A stretch of DNA of 64,000 nucleotides, from the NCBI GenBank assembly GCA_964449165.1, contig CAYVAT010000006.1, positions 70,151 to 134,150 of the forward strand, written 5' to 3'. This DNA comes from CAYSCW01 sp964449165 (GTDB taxonomy: Bacteria > Acidobacteriota > Aminicenantia > Aminicenantales > Aminicenantaceae). The translations under genes were made by a program, and so were the position numbers. The first letter of the stretch is position 1. The number at the start of each line of letters is the position of its first letter. The notes beneath the pieces were generated by a model. It was not told the DNA's origin and did not search any database. It saw nothing but the letters and a program-made list of their open reading frames with translations. Positions 25,922 through 34,535 of this stretch are shown piece by piece.

Positions 25922-28900
25922 TTACCGTGGAAGGATTATCAGGATTTTTGTTCCCTTGTTTTCCTTGCTGGAAACCTCGATTTTTCCTCCATGGCTCTCT
26001 ACGATTTTCTTGGCGATAGGAAGTCCCAGCCCTGTTCCCACGTCTTTTGTGGAGAAAGAGGGCTCGAAGATGCGATCCAACAGATCTTGGCTGATACCCA
26101 TTCCCGTGTCTTCTATTTCAAGTCTGAATGCCGCTTTTTCTTGAGATGTGATGATCTTGATTTCTCCTTGGTTAGGGATAGCTTCAATGGCATTGGTGAG
26201 GATGTTTCTCAAGGCAATCCTCAATTTATCTTTGTCTGCCCATATCAAGAAATCCTCACCCAGATAAGAATCTCGGATAGAGATCTTCTCAGAAAGGATT
26301 TTTCTATAAGGAGAAACTGTATCCTGGATGAGTTCTCGCAGGTCGATGCGCTCCTTGCGCAAGATGGTTTCTTTGGAAGCGTCCAGGAATTCATGTGCGA
26401 TTTTTCTTAAGTTTTCAACTTCCTTTATGATGTAAGAGGCTGATTCCTTGAGAATGCGATCCAAGTCTTCTGGTTTATCCTCATAGACTTTTAATATGTG
26501 TTCTGCGGAAAGCTGAATAGGGGTGAGAGGGTTTTTTATTTCATGAGCCACCTTGCGAGCCATCTCTGCCCAGGCAACCTTCTTGCTCATATCCGCTAAT
26601 TCTTGCTGATGTTTCTTCAAGTTCTTGACCATGGCATTGAATCCATCAATCAAAGTCTTCATCTCGTCTTCAGGTTTGTGGGATATGGATACTTCAAGAT
26701 CGCCCAGACTGACTTGTTTGGTTCCTTTTAGGAGCTGTCGTATGGGAGTGACGATCATTCCTCCCAGACCTCGGGCAAGGAAGAGGACACCGGCGATGAA
26801 GAAAACCGAAATGAAGAAGAGAAATTCAATCAGCTTCTCAGTGGCTCCGGATATTTCCTGCTGTTCAAGAGGAAAAGGAAGGGAGATAAGAAGCGGAGGA
26901 TCCTCGAGATGATAGGGAATGGTGAGGGTGTGGAAAGAATAATCTCCGATTTTTTGAGTTTGAGTGTAGAGAGGATCGTTTTCATACTGAATTCGAAAGT
27001 AGACTTCTCCATCGATCATCTCTGGCAGGAGTCCGGAATCAAAGAATTCACGACGACTCGATGAGATGAGTTTTCCTTCTTGGTATAGATTGACGTCGTT
27101 GGAGATGGTGGTGCTTATCCAGAGGACTACATTTTCAGGGGGAAGAGTGGGGGTGAGCTGTTCTTCTTCTTGGAAATATTTGAAATCTTCCATAACCCTC
27201 TGGGCAAGGTTAGCGTGGATTTCGGCTTTTTCTGTGAACTGCTGGGCAAAAATTCGGCTGAAAAAACTCCTGGTAAAAAAGGTAAAGAGAAGAAGGGGAA
27301 TGATGGCCACGGCAAAAAAGGAAATGTAGACGCGGTTGGAAAAGGACCAGAAAGGATTTTTGATTTCTCTTTTTCCAGAGCTCAATAAGATAACCCCGAT
27401 AAGGAACATAGAGAAGATGAAGTAGAGGAAAAAAAGCTTCAAGAAGTCCACAGAATTGTCAAAGAAGTTTTTTGCAGGCAAGAAAAGAGAATATATTCTG
27501 TTGTTATTCCTGAAATAGAAACATTCAAATTCTTTATTCCTGTCCTTAAAATGAGACCAGAGAAAGCCAGGAGGATTTTGAACTGCCTGGAAGACTTGAG
27601 GAGGTATCCCTGATGATATTTTGTTTGGATTAAATATCAATTTGGCTTGATTATCGAAGATGGCAAATCCGAGGTCGAACTGATCGAGGGAAGGAATAGA
27701 AGAAACTCTCAGCAGCTCAAAGTAGGGATTGGCTGAATAAAGGAAGGGTAGCATGTCGTAGTCGATGGATAGATAAAGAATCATTCTGCCGAGATGATTT
27801 TCTCCCTCGAACCAGTCTTTATAAGCGATGAGAAAATCCTTCTCTTTTCCCATATAAGGGACGCTCTGGCGGAGAATGGACCATTCCGGGTTGAGCGGAG
27901 GGGTATAATCAAGACGGAAAAGGCCAGGTACGTTAAGGGAAGCACGGCTGAGAAGCACACCCTCGGGATTCGTGATCTCAAGGCTGGAATACCAGTTGAA
28001 TTTCGCGATCAAGGTTCTTTCCCAGAGCGACCGGGCCAGTTGCTCTGGCTCATGTCTGTGGAAGAAGGAGAGAATGATATCTTTTCTTTTATCGATCTCA
28101 GGCAGCGACTGCTCGATGAGGAAATTGCCCCAATGCTCTTGTGATTTTATGATGTTTCGAAGGGAGTGCTCGATCAGAGAATGATTCCGGTGAGAAGAAT
28201 AGAGTTGAAGAGAGATAAAGATGAAGAGAGCGCTTACAAGGAATGAGATAAATAGTATCTCTTTAAGTTTTATGATAGAGGGAAAAAAGGCAAGGGCGAG
28301 CGCCGAAAGTATGACGCATGCCTGGAGGAGAAAGAGAAGAGGTGGGATTATTTCCTTAAAAAGGAAAATATATATTCCGAATTCTGCCAGCAAGATAGAA
28401 AAGGGCAAAATAAATGAGTTGGTATGGGAGAAAATGATTCTCATGACCGTCAGGATGGCAAGATAAAAACTGAGAAAAAAGAGGAAAATACTGAGATGGA
28501 TAAGAAAGAAGGAAACCAGAAAGGAGAAATGAAGCAAGTTGATATTGGAGTTGAATACGAGGTGAGAGAGGATTTCTTGAAAGAGGAAGAGAAGGAATAT
28601 GGATAAAAGGATGAGGACGGTATTAGCTCCAAAGGCGAGGGGGAAGGGCCATTTCTCTTTGGCCTGTTCATAGAAATGGCGGAAGTAGCCTCGCAGGCTT
28701 AGAATAATGAGAAAGAGGAAAAAAGAGGTGAGAAAGATGTCTGCTGGGGATTTAGTGAGAAACATGAAGGAAAGAAAGCCGGATACAGCGGGCGAGAAGC
28801 AAGGGAGAGATTGTACTTTTTCCAGTTGACTTATGGGAAGAAAGAGTGCTCTCAGCCCGATGAGGATGAGAAGAATAAGGATCAAGGAGAGGTGTTTTCG

Positions 28901-29770
28901 CCTCTGAAAGAAAGGCGGCTTCTTAACAGAATAGAAAAGAAGGAAGACTAAGGATACACCCAGTGCCAGATAAAGGAAGAGGAGGGCGGTTTCTTTTTGT
29001 GCAGAAAGCTTGGCGGAGAGAGAGGGGGAGCTGAGTGTTACTGTAGCGACGATTCTTTTTTTTTCGTTGCGTAGAGGAAAGAATATGGTTTGGACCTCAT
29101 CCTGAAGCCTCGGTTGGCCAATATATTCGTCGTCATGCCTGGCGAAGAATCTTTCTGATCCAGAAACATCCTCACGGAAATCCCTGAAGTCAATCAGGCA
29201 GTTATTAAAGAGTTTGGGAGGAAGGAAATTGTATTCTTTTAGGTAGGGAGTTTTAAAATGAGGAATGAAAGCCAAGAGCCTGTAGAAGGCAAGATATTTG
29301 TCTTTGTTGATCCTGCTTAAAAAGACGAGATAGACAGAGGCTTTTTCATGGACAAGAAGGGAAGATTTTTGGCCATCAAGGTCATGCTGGGTCAGGATAG
29401 GGTTGAGATCGATCACATTGCCCAACCATATGATGAGATCTCCACGATTGCTGCAATAGGCAACTCCCTCTCTTTCTTGGTCAAGGTTCAGTTTCTTGAA
29501 GAGAGCGAATATTTCACTTTTTTCTTCTGGAAGAGGGGAAGAGAGAAGAAAAATCTGTCTCTGCTTGATTTCAGAGAAAAGAGCAGCAAACTCAGACTGG
29601 ATGGATTTGGCTTGTTTCCGGAGTTGGTTGAGGCTTTTTTGATAGTAGTTGGAGGAGACAAATGTGGGAAGGATAAAATAGAGGCAAAGAAGAAGGAGGG
29701 AGAGGAGAAGGCCTGAAATGAAGGCATAGAACAAAGGAGTTTTTTTTATAAGCAGCAGCAAACGCTTCAA
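25922..29770 (-). CDS. NtrY-like sensor histidine kinase with a very large membrane region
   Basis: At 1282 residues this is far longer than usual NtrY (about 700-770). The N-terminal 550 residues contain more than a dozen membrane helices grouped around an early extracytoplasmic loop. A second extracytoplasmic region is followed by helices near 790-830 and 985-1010, then a HAMP-like segment (PIRQLLKGTKQVSLGDLEV). The kinase core begins at about 1060 with the phospho-acceptor His 1076 in VAHEIKNPLTPIQLSAEH. The ATP-binding part has RNILTNAIEAIPNQG, EIEDTGMGIS, FEPSFSTKDVGTGLGL. The HEIKNPLTPIQLSAE segment is NtrY-like. No response regulator gene is adjacent. It overlaps the upstream secreted protein gene by four bases. 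Confidence 0.9.
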   Translation of the reverse strand: MKRLLLLIKKTPLFYAFISGLLLSLLLLCLYFILPTFVSSNYYQKSLNQLRKQAKSIQSEFAALFSEIKQRQIFLLSSPLPEEKSEIFALFKKLNLDQEREGVAYCSNRGDLIIWLGNVIDLNPILTQHDLDGQKSSLLVHEKASVYLVFLSRINKDKYLAFYRLLAFIPHFKTPYLKEYNFLPPKLFNNCLIDFRDFREDVSGSERFFARHDDEYIGQPRLQDEVQTIFFPLRNEKKRIVATVTLSSPSLSAKLSAQKETALLFLYLALGVSLVFLLFYSVKKPPFFQRRKHLSLILILLILIGLRALFLPISQLEKVQSLPCFSPAVSGFLSFMFLTKSPADIFLTSFFLFLIILSLRGYFRHFYEQAKEKWPFPLAFGANTVLILLSIFLLFLFQEILSHLVFNSNINLLHFSFLVSFFLIHLSIFLFFLSFYLAILTVMRIIFSHTNSFILPFSILLAEFGIYIFLFKEIIPPLLFLLQACVILSALALAFFPSIIKLKEILFISFLVSALFIFISLQLYSSHRNHSLIEHSLRNIIKSQEHWGNFLIEQSLPEIDKRKDIILSFFHRHEPEQLARSLWERTLIAKFNWYSSLEITNPEGVLLSRASLNVPGLFRLDYTPPLNPEWSILRQSVPYMGKEKDFLIAYKDWFEGENHLGRMILYLSIDYDMLPFLYSANPYFELLRVSSIPSLDQFDLGFAIFDNQAKLIFNPNKISSGIPPQVFQAVQNPPGFLWSHFKDRNKEFECFYFRNNNRIYSLFLPAKNFFDNSVDFLKLFFLYFIFSMFLIGVILLSSGKREIKNPFWSFSNRVYISFFAVAIIPLLLFTFFTRSFFSRIFAQQFTEKAEIHANLAQRVMEDFKYFQEEEQLTPTLPPENVVLWISTTISNDVNLYQEGKLISSSRREFFDSGLLPEMIDGEVYFRIQYENDPLYTQTQKIGDYSFHTLTIPYHLEDPPLLISLPFPLEQQEISGATEKLIEFLFFISVFFIAGVLFLARGLGGMIVTPIRQLLKGTKQVSLGDLEVSISHKPEDEMKTLIDGFNAMVKNLKKHQQELADMSKKVAWAEMARKVAHEIKNPLTPIQLSAEHILKVYEDKPEDLDRILKESASYIIKEVENLRKIAHEFLDASKETILRKERIDLRELIQDTVSPYRKILSEKISIRDSYLGEDFLIWADKDKLRIALRNILTNAIEAIPNQGEIKIITSQEKAAFRLEIEDTGMGISQDLLDRIFEPSFSTKDVGTGLGLPIAKKIVESHGGKIEVSSKENKGTKILIILPR

Positions 29771-30228
29771 ATTTTCTCCGCCTTTATTTCTATGATTTTC
29801 CAGTCATCATGGATGCGATCACGGCTGCGGTTGGAGAGGAGTTTAAGACCCGAAGGATCGGGTTCTTTTATTAAATAGATGAAGATATGGAAAACATACT
29901 GGTTGTTGTTTTTTTTGTTCTTAAAAGACCATCTCGCCTTGAAAATATAATAGGTCTCCTCTACGGTTAAAGGAAGCTCACTCTCAGAGTAGAACTCGAA
30001 AGTCAAATAGGAAGAAAAAATTTTCCGGAAGAGAAAATAAGCTTGCTGGTGAGAAAGCTGGTCAGAAAAAGATATTGGTTCGGGAAGAGAAATGGTTATG
30101 GAGCTCTGTGAGGAGAAGATTTTATAGAGCATTCTTGGATTATTTTGAAGGAAAGACACTTCGATGGCTTCGGTGGTTGGAGGGAGCACGGATGAGAGGA
30201 AGATCAGGATAGAAACGAGACTTATCAC
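29767..30228 (-). CDS. Small exported protein upstream of the NtrY-like kinase, family not recognised
   Basis: The open frame starts at GTG 30228 and gives 153 residues with a hydrophobic leader (LVSILIFLSSVLPPTTEA), predicted to be exported. The visible start has no positive charge and no ribosome binding site at normal distance. By contrast GAAAGGAGCT precedes ATG 30248, which reads MIKFFK and stops at a TGA that overlaps the GTG. One extra base in the A/T run would join the two into a standard signal peptide. The mature part alternates strand and helix and is rich in aromatic residues. It might modulate the kinase, given the coupled stop-start; that is inference. Confidence 0.6.
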   Translation of the reverse strand: MISLVSILIFLSSVLPPTTEAIEVSFLQNNPRMLYKIFSSQSSITISLPEPISFSDQLSHQQAYFLFRKIFSSYLTFEFYSESELPLTVEETYYIFKARWSFKNKKNNNQYVFHIFIYLIKEPDPSGLKLLSNRSRDRIHDDWKIIEIKAEKI

Positions 30229-30275
30229 TTAAAAAATTTTATCATAGCTCCTTTCGATGAAGCAAGTGAGGAAAG

Positions 30276-30330
30276 AAGCATTCACATTTCTGTGATAGCA
30301 AATAAAAGCATCTGTTCCTATCCGTCCTTG
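30276..30330 (-). repeat. Degenerate composite repeat: tail plus partial core
   Basis: AAGCATTCACATTTCTGTGATAG (30276-30298) is the tail in reverse complement, followed by AATAAAAGCATCTGTTCC and TATCCGTCCTTGCTGG, the start of a core that then breaks off. The tail points at the exported-protein and kinase genes. Confidence 0.6.
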
Positions 30331-30425
30331 CTGGGGAAAATTCGCAGGCTGAGGAATTAAATTACCTGACTGTTCCTAAATCATCAGAGAAATAGAGGCG
30401 AAATATTTATGAGGAAGGCAAGAGA

Positions 30426-30815
30426 TCAGCCTTTCTCACTCTTGGTTTCCATTTCTTTGGAAACGATGGTTTTGAGTTCGTCTCTTATTCTGTCGATTTT
30501 TTTCAGCTTGTCTGTGATTTTCAAGAAGAGAGGCTCTTGTCTCTTTATTCCTTCTTGGATAAGAAAAGCTGCGCTTTCGGAACGGCTTTTGAACAGGCCG
30601 GCATCAACCAGCATACCCAGTTTTTCATTGCATTCATCGTTGACTCTGATAGTCAATACGGTATTTCTCGCAGCCAAGGCTTTTTCGATGACTCGTTTAA
30701 TAGACTCTGCTGTCTTGGTGGCGAATTTTTCCACATGGTCCCCGAATTCATCAAGAGGGCGATGGTGTTTTTGTTCTTCTGATTTGGTTTCTTTCTTTTG
30801 ACTCTCACTGTTCAT
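30426..30815 (-). CDS. Ribbon-helix-helix-type regulator
   Basis: This 129-residue protein has a charged N-terminus, then NTVLTIRVNDECNEKLGMLVDAG and KSRSESAAFLIQEGIKRQ, a beta-strand followed by two helices as in CopG/Arc-type ribbon-helix-helix DNA-binding proteins. The C-terminus is a likely coiled coil (FLKITDKLKKIDRIRDEL). GGAGGA lies 7 bp before the ATG. A perfect 17-bp palindrome overlaps its own -10 box, so autoregulation is likely. No toxin gene is beside it. Confidence 0.75.
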   Translation of the reverse strand: MNSESQKKETKSEEQKHHRPLDEFGDHVEKFATKTAESIKRVIEKALAARNTVLTIRVNDECNEKLGMLVDAGLFKSRSESAAFLIQEGIKRQEPLFLKITDKLKKIDRIRDELKTIVSKEMETKSEKG

Positions 30816-30832
30816 CCAAATCCTCCTGTAAT

Positions 30833-30876
30833 TTGTAATTTAATTACAATTTACAAGATTCTTATTCATGTGTCAA
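30833..30876 (-). promoter_or_regulatory. Promoter of the RHH gene with an overlapping palindromic operator
   Basis: On the minus strand TTGACA (30871-30876) and TAAATT (30848-30853) are spaced by 17 bp. The palindrome TTGTAATTAAATTACAA (30833-30849, 8-bp arms about one base) overlaps the -10 box and start region. Half-sites TTGTAAA and ATTACA flank it. This is the classic position for a repressor site. Confidence 0.6.
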
Positions 30877-30898
30877 GTGAATTTTATGGCTTCGGGAG

Positions 30899-30951
30899 TT
30901 CATCTTTAAACCAAATATACACCCTTTTCGGCGTTATGATTTAAAGATGAA
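30899..30951. repeat. 12-bp inverted repeat upstream of the RHH promoter
   Basis: TTCATCTTTAAA (30899-30910) is matched exactly by TTTAAAGATGAA (30940-30951) with a 29-nt loop. It lies between the RHH promoter and the end of the small membrane protein gene at 31071; it could be a terminator of that gene or a second binding site. Confidence 0.45.
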
Positions 30952-31070
30952 TCTTGACTTTGAAGTCGATCAGAAAAAATGTGAAGTTACTTACAGTAGA
31001 AAGAGTCGTGATAGAAAGGAAGATTTTTTAAATGAGAAAAATGAGAATGATAATTCTCTGAAAAAACCTG

Positions 31071-31331
31071 TTACTCTTCTTTCTTTTCTTCTTTTACCTC
31101 TTTTTCTTCTTCCACTTCTTCTTTCGTCTCTTCCTCAAGCTTTTTGGTTCTTATAGCATCTTTAATGCTGCTGATTCCAGCGATAAGAGCGATGAGACCG
31201 CCGAAGAAGAGGATAGGTGGAATAAAACCGAAGACAAGTTCATAAAATTCGCGCCACCAAACAAAAATTACCAACACAACACCGCCTGCCATGGCGATTA
31301 GTCCTCCTACGATGGCGAGAGCCTTTCCCAT
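31071..31331 (-). CDS. Small two-helix membrane protein with acidic-basic tail
   Basis: The 86-residue product has two helices (LAIVGGLIAMAGGVVLVIF and FGFIPPILFFGGLIALIAG) followed by about 30 residues of almost only Lys and Glu, likely a cytosolic helix. No family is recognised. AGGAGGGT lies upstream of the ATG, and a good promoter is present, so it is probably real. It is monocistronic. Confidence 0.75.
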   Translation of the reverse strand: MGKALAIVGGLIAMAGGVVLVIFVWWREFYELVFGFIPPILFFGGLIALIAGISSIKDAIRTKKLEEETKEEVEEEKEVKEEKKEE

Positions 31332-31372
31332 GTAAACCCTCCTGAATTATAAATTTGTTTTTTAGAGCCGCA

Positions 31373-31401
31373 TTATACCAGAACAAAAATGAAGAAGCAA
31401 C
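31373..31401 (-). promoter_or_regulatory. Candidate promoter for the small membrane protein gene
   Basis: On the minus strand TTGCTT (31396-31401) and a perfect TATAAT (31373-31378) are 17 bp apart. Leader of about 35 nt. A repeat-tail-like sequence lies about 20 bp upstream. Confidence 0.55.
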
Positions 31402-31417
31402 AAAATTTCGCAAACAG

Positions 31418-31465
31418 CAAGCGTTTTTAATTCTGTGATCGCTGATAAAAGCGGTGGTTTCTTTC
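31418..31465 (-). repeat. Partial composite repeat (tail and arm only)
   Basis: On the minus strand AAAGAAACCACCGCTTTT, then ATCAGCGATCACAGAATT and AACGCTTGC give the arm and the tail but no core. The tail end is more diverged than in other copies. It points at the small membrane protein gene. Coordinates are good to a base or two. Confidence 0.5.
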
Positions 31466-31602
31466 GTAAACATTCTTTTCATCCATCGAGAGTAGACCTT
31501 CTCCCGACATTGAGATAGAATAACTGATCTACTCCTCCCACTAAAAAAGGTGAACCACTCTATGAAGTGGGGAGAGTCGAAGAAAAATAAGTAAAGAGCA
31601 TC

Positions 31603-32193
31603 ATGAGGATAAAGGGAGTCATCTTTGATATGGATGGAACAGTGGTCGATGTGTCTTACGATTGGAAAAAGATAAAACAAGAATTGGAAACAGAGGGGAA
31701 ACCTATCCTGCATTATCTCAGAAGCTTGAAAGAGCCGGAAAAGACCCGCAAGTGGAAAATTCTGGAAAAATACGAAAACAAGGCTACACAGAAAGCTGTC
31801 CTCAAGGAAGGGATAAAGGAATTTCTTTCATTCTTATCCCAAAAGGGAATAAAAAAGGCACTAGTTACCAACAATTCTCGTCAGAATGTTGATTATCTTA
31901 TGGAGAAATTCAAACTCAAATTTGATTGCGTCATTTCCAGGGAAAGCGGTCTTTGGAAACCTTCTGGAGCACCTTTCAAAGCCGTTTTGAAAGAGTTGAA
32001 ACTCCATAGAGAGGAATCCTGTGTGGTCGGCGACTCCCACTTTGATATCCAGGCAGCCAGGGAGGCCAGAATCTCTCGTGTTTTTATCCTCTACAGAGAA
32101 AAGGATCAATTCATCACAACTGAGGCTGAAGTTTTCTCATCTGTTCAGGATTTAAAGAGAAAAATGGAGAATCTCATCGAAGGCAGCGAATAG
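31603..32193 (+). CDS. HAD-superfamily phosphatase
   Basis: The 196-residue protein has the four HAD motifs: motif I VIFDMDGTVVDV with the nucleophile Asp, motif II ALVTNNSR, motif III Lys in GLWKPSGAPF, and motif IV CVVGDSHFDIQAA. A small helical cap lies between motifs I and II, as in phosphoglycolate-phosphatase-like enzymes. Substrate unknown. It appears to be transcribed alone or with the VIT/VWA gene 124 bp downstream. Confidence 0.88.
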   Translation: MRIKGVIFDMDGTVVDVSYDWKKIKQELETEGKPILHYLRSLKEPEKTRKWKILEKYENKATQKAVLKEGIKEFLSFLSQKGIKKALVTNNSRQNVDYLMEKFKLKFDCVISRESGLWKPSGAPFKAVLKELKLHREESCVVGDSHFDIQAAREARISRVFILYREKDQFITTEAEVFSSVQDLKRKMENLIEGSE

Positions 32194-32194
32194 A

Positions 32195-32214
32195 GGAATA
32201 ATAATTATCATTCC
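32195..32214. repeat. 20-bp near-palindrome after the HAD gene
   Basis: GGAATAATAATTATCATTCC is a palindrome with one mismatched pair, located two bases after the HAD stop codon. It may be an operator or weak terminator before the VIT/VWA gene. Confidence 0.35.
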
Positions 32215-32317
32215 CAGCCAGAAGCCTTTACAGAAAGCTGCAAAATCATGTAACTATTCCATCTGGAAGGATGTTTTATCATATGGGAGAGAAAATTTTT
32301 GATCGGGGAGGCAATTC

Positions 32318-34420
32318 ATGAGAAATAATGCTAGGTCAAGGGCCTATTTGACAATCTTCTTAATTTTTTTCTTGATTCTATCGGCAAAAAAGACTTTTGC
32401 CGACGGGTTTATCATTCCTGTGCCGAAACCCGGAGAGAATATTCCTCCGTTGACTGTAAAATACCATAGGGTTGATGTCCAGATCATAAATCAGGTGGCC
32501 AAGACATCCATCGATCAGGTTTTTATCAACAATTACCACCGGGACATAGAAGGAATTTTTGTGTTTCCACTTCCTGAGAAGGTGGCTATCTCAGAATTTT
32601 CCATGTATATCGGAGAGAAAAAAATTGAGGGAGAAATTCTTGATTCTGATAAAGCGAGACGGATTTATGAAGACATCGTTCGCCGACTTAAGGACCCTGC
32701 CCTGCTGGAATATATAGGTCGAAACATGTTCAGGGCAAGAGTTTATCCCATCCCGGCAGGGGGAGAGAAAAGGATCAAGATTACCTATTCAGAGATATTG
32801 AGATCAGAGAGTGATCTTGTTCGCTACGTCTATCCCCTAAACACCGAAAGATTTTCCCTCCATCCTATAAAGGAAGTGGCCATTTCAGTTAAGATTGAGT
32901 CGGCAATCCCTCTGGCCAGTATCTATTCTTCCTCTCATAAGGTTTCCATAAGAAAAGAGGCTGAAGGGGAAGCCCGGATAAGCTTCGAGGGGAAAGACAT
33001 CAAACCAGACAAGGACTTTATTCTTTATTATGGCCTCTCCCAGCAAGACGTTGGCATCTCCTTGCTCAGCAGCCGAGGCCTCAAGGAGAATTATTTCATG
33101 CTTCTGGCAGCCCCCCGTTACCTGAAGAGAAAGGAGAGAGTTCTGAACAAGAACCTCATTTTTGTCCTGGACAGTTCAGGGAGTATGAGCGGACGGAAAA
33201 TCCTCCAGGCCAAAGAGGCTGTCCGCTTTATCATCAATCATCTGGATAAGAGAGACAGGTTCTCCATCATCGACTTCGATGATGGTGTGAATACCTTCTC
33301 TCCTGAAATTATTCCGGCAACACCTGAAAACAGATATAAAGCTCTTTCCTTCGTGGATGAGATAGAAGATGCAGGAGGGACAAACATCAATGAGGCCCTC
33401 TTGCGGGCGCTGAGAATGGTTAAGCCAGGAGAACGGCCAAATTACATCCTCTTCCTAACGGATGGCCGTCCCACAGTGGGCATCACGGGTACAGCTGAAA
33501 TATTGAAGAACATCTCTCAATCCAACACACAGCGTTCCCGTATTTTTGTCTTTGGAGTAGGTAATGATGTCAATACCGAGCTTTTAGATAGAATTTCTTC
33601 TGACAATAGAGGGCCTTCCGTTTACGTCAGCGAAGATGAAAACCTGGAACTGGCTGTATCCAACTACTACGAGAAGATTGCGTCTCCTCTTCTTTCTGAT
33701 CTAAAGGTCGAGATAAAAGGGATTGAAGTTATGGATGTTTATCCGAGGACTTTGCCTGATTTATTCAGAGGTTCCCAGCTTATCCTGGTAGGCAAGTATA
33801 AGGGCGAAGGGCCAGCAAGTGTTGTGCTTCAAGGAAAGGTGGGAAAGGAAGAGAGGACGTTTGTCCTCAAGGATCGAAAGCTTGGTCAGGACGAAGCCAA
33901 TGATTTTCTCCCCCGTCTGTGGGCTACCAGACGAATCGGATATCTTCTTCAAGAAATCCGGCTCCAGGGAGAAAAAGAGGAGCTCGTCGATGAAGTGAAA
34001 AGACTCGGTTTGAAATACGGCATTGTTACCCCTTATACTTCCTTCATCGTCACCGAAGAAGAAAGTCTTACCCTCGAAGCTGCTGCGCCTGAGGCGAAAG
34101 CTGCTCTTACCGCTCGAGAGGTGACGGGAGCTGGTGCTGTCAAGGCAGCACGGGTTTCCCAGAAAATGAAAACCCTGGATCAGGCTATAGAGGTTGCTTC
34201 GGTAAAGATAAAATACAAAAAAGACAAGACTTTTTACCTGAAGGATGGTTATTGGGTAGACAGCGAGTATCAGGAAGGAGCTTCTGTAGAGGAGGTCCGG
34301 TTCAATTCAGATGAATACTTCCGTCTCCTTGCCGAACACCCAGGAATAGCTGCGTACCTCTCTGTGGACAAGAAAATCATCCTCTGCTACAAAGGAATTA
34401 GCTATAAAATTGTAGAATAA
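32318..34420 (+). CDS. VIT and von Willebrand A domain protein, exported
   Basis: This 700-residue protein has a signal peptide (LTIFLIFFLILSAKKTFA), a VIT domain (about residues 45-175; VDVQIINQVAKTSIDQVF, FVFPLPEKVAISEFSM) and a VWA domain from about residue 280 with the metal site DSSGSMSG, then DGRPTVG. The C-terminal part includes AAPEAKAALTAREVTGAGAV and a last beta-rich region. The layout resembles inter-alpha-trypsin heavy-chain-like and marine sortase-target-like proteins; no LPXTG tail or sortase gene is present. GGGGAGG precedes the ATG. Probably an adhesion or matrix protein in the periplasm or on the surface. Confidence 0.88.
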   Translation: MRNNARSRAYLTIFLIFFLILSAKKTFADGFIIPVPKPGENIPPLTVKYHRVDVQIINQVAKTSIDQVFINNYHRDIEGIFVFPLPEKVAISEFSMYIGEKKIEGEILDSDKARRIYEDIVRRLKDPALLEYIGRNMFRARVYPIPAGGEKRIKITYSEILRSESDLVRYVYPLNTERFSLHPIKEVAISVKIESAIPLASIYSSSHKVSIRKEAEGEARISFEGKDIKPDKDFILYYGLSQQDVGISLLSSRGLKENYFMLLAAPRYLKRKERVLNKNLIFVLDSSGSMSGRKILQAKEAVRFIINHLDKRDRFSIIDFDDGVNTFSPEIIPATPENRYKALSFVDEIEDAGGTNINEALLRALRMVKPGERPNYILFLTDGRPTVGITGTAEILKNISQSNTQRSRIFVFGVGNDVNTELLDRISSDNRGPSVYVSEDENLELAVSNYYEKIASPLLSDLKVEIKGIEVMDVYPRTLPDLFRGSQLILVGKYKGEGPASVVLQGKVGKEERTFVLKDRKLGQDEANDFLPRLWATRRIGYLLQEIRLQGEKEELVDEVKRLGLKYGIVTPYTSFIVTEEESLTLEAAAPEAKAALTAREVTGAGAVKAARVSQKMKTLDQAIEVASVKIKYKKDKTFYLKDGYWVDSEYQEGASVEEVRFNSDEYFRLLAEHPGIAAYLSVDKKIILCYKGISYKIVE

Positions 34421-34456
34421 AAGCGAAGTTCAGCAAAGTCCGCCCGAGGAATGAAG

Positions 34457-34515
34457 ATACTTACCTTCCTCTTCATTTTATCTTGATTTATGCTCGCTTA
34501 TTGATAAAATGAAGA
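34457..34515 (+). promoter_or_regulatory. Promoter inside a 13-bp inverted repeat, before the aminotransferase gene
   Basis: TCTTCATTTTATC (34470-34482) is exactly matched by GATAAAATGAAGA (34503-34515) with a 20-nt loop. The same DNA contains TTGATT (34483-34488) and TAAAAT (34505-34510), 16 bp apart. A diverged repeat tail (ATACTTAC, 34457-34464) lies 18 bp upstream. It could be an operator-promoter or the terminator of the preceding gene. Confidence 0.5.
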
Positions 34516-34535
34516 AAAATTCTTGAGGATAGAGG

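Noticed and set aside
29767..30228. DUF4390 protein, often found next to NtrY
   Set aside because: The location would fit, but I could not match the sequence pattern by eye, so the family is left unnamed.
30947..31156. A 69-codon frame on the plus strand after the RHH promoter
   Set aside because: Its hydrophobic second half is the reverse strand of the Lys/Glu tail of the minus-strand membrane protein, and no ribosome binding site precedes it.
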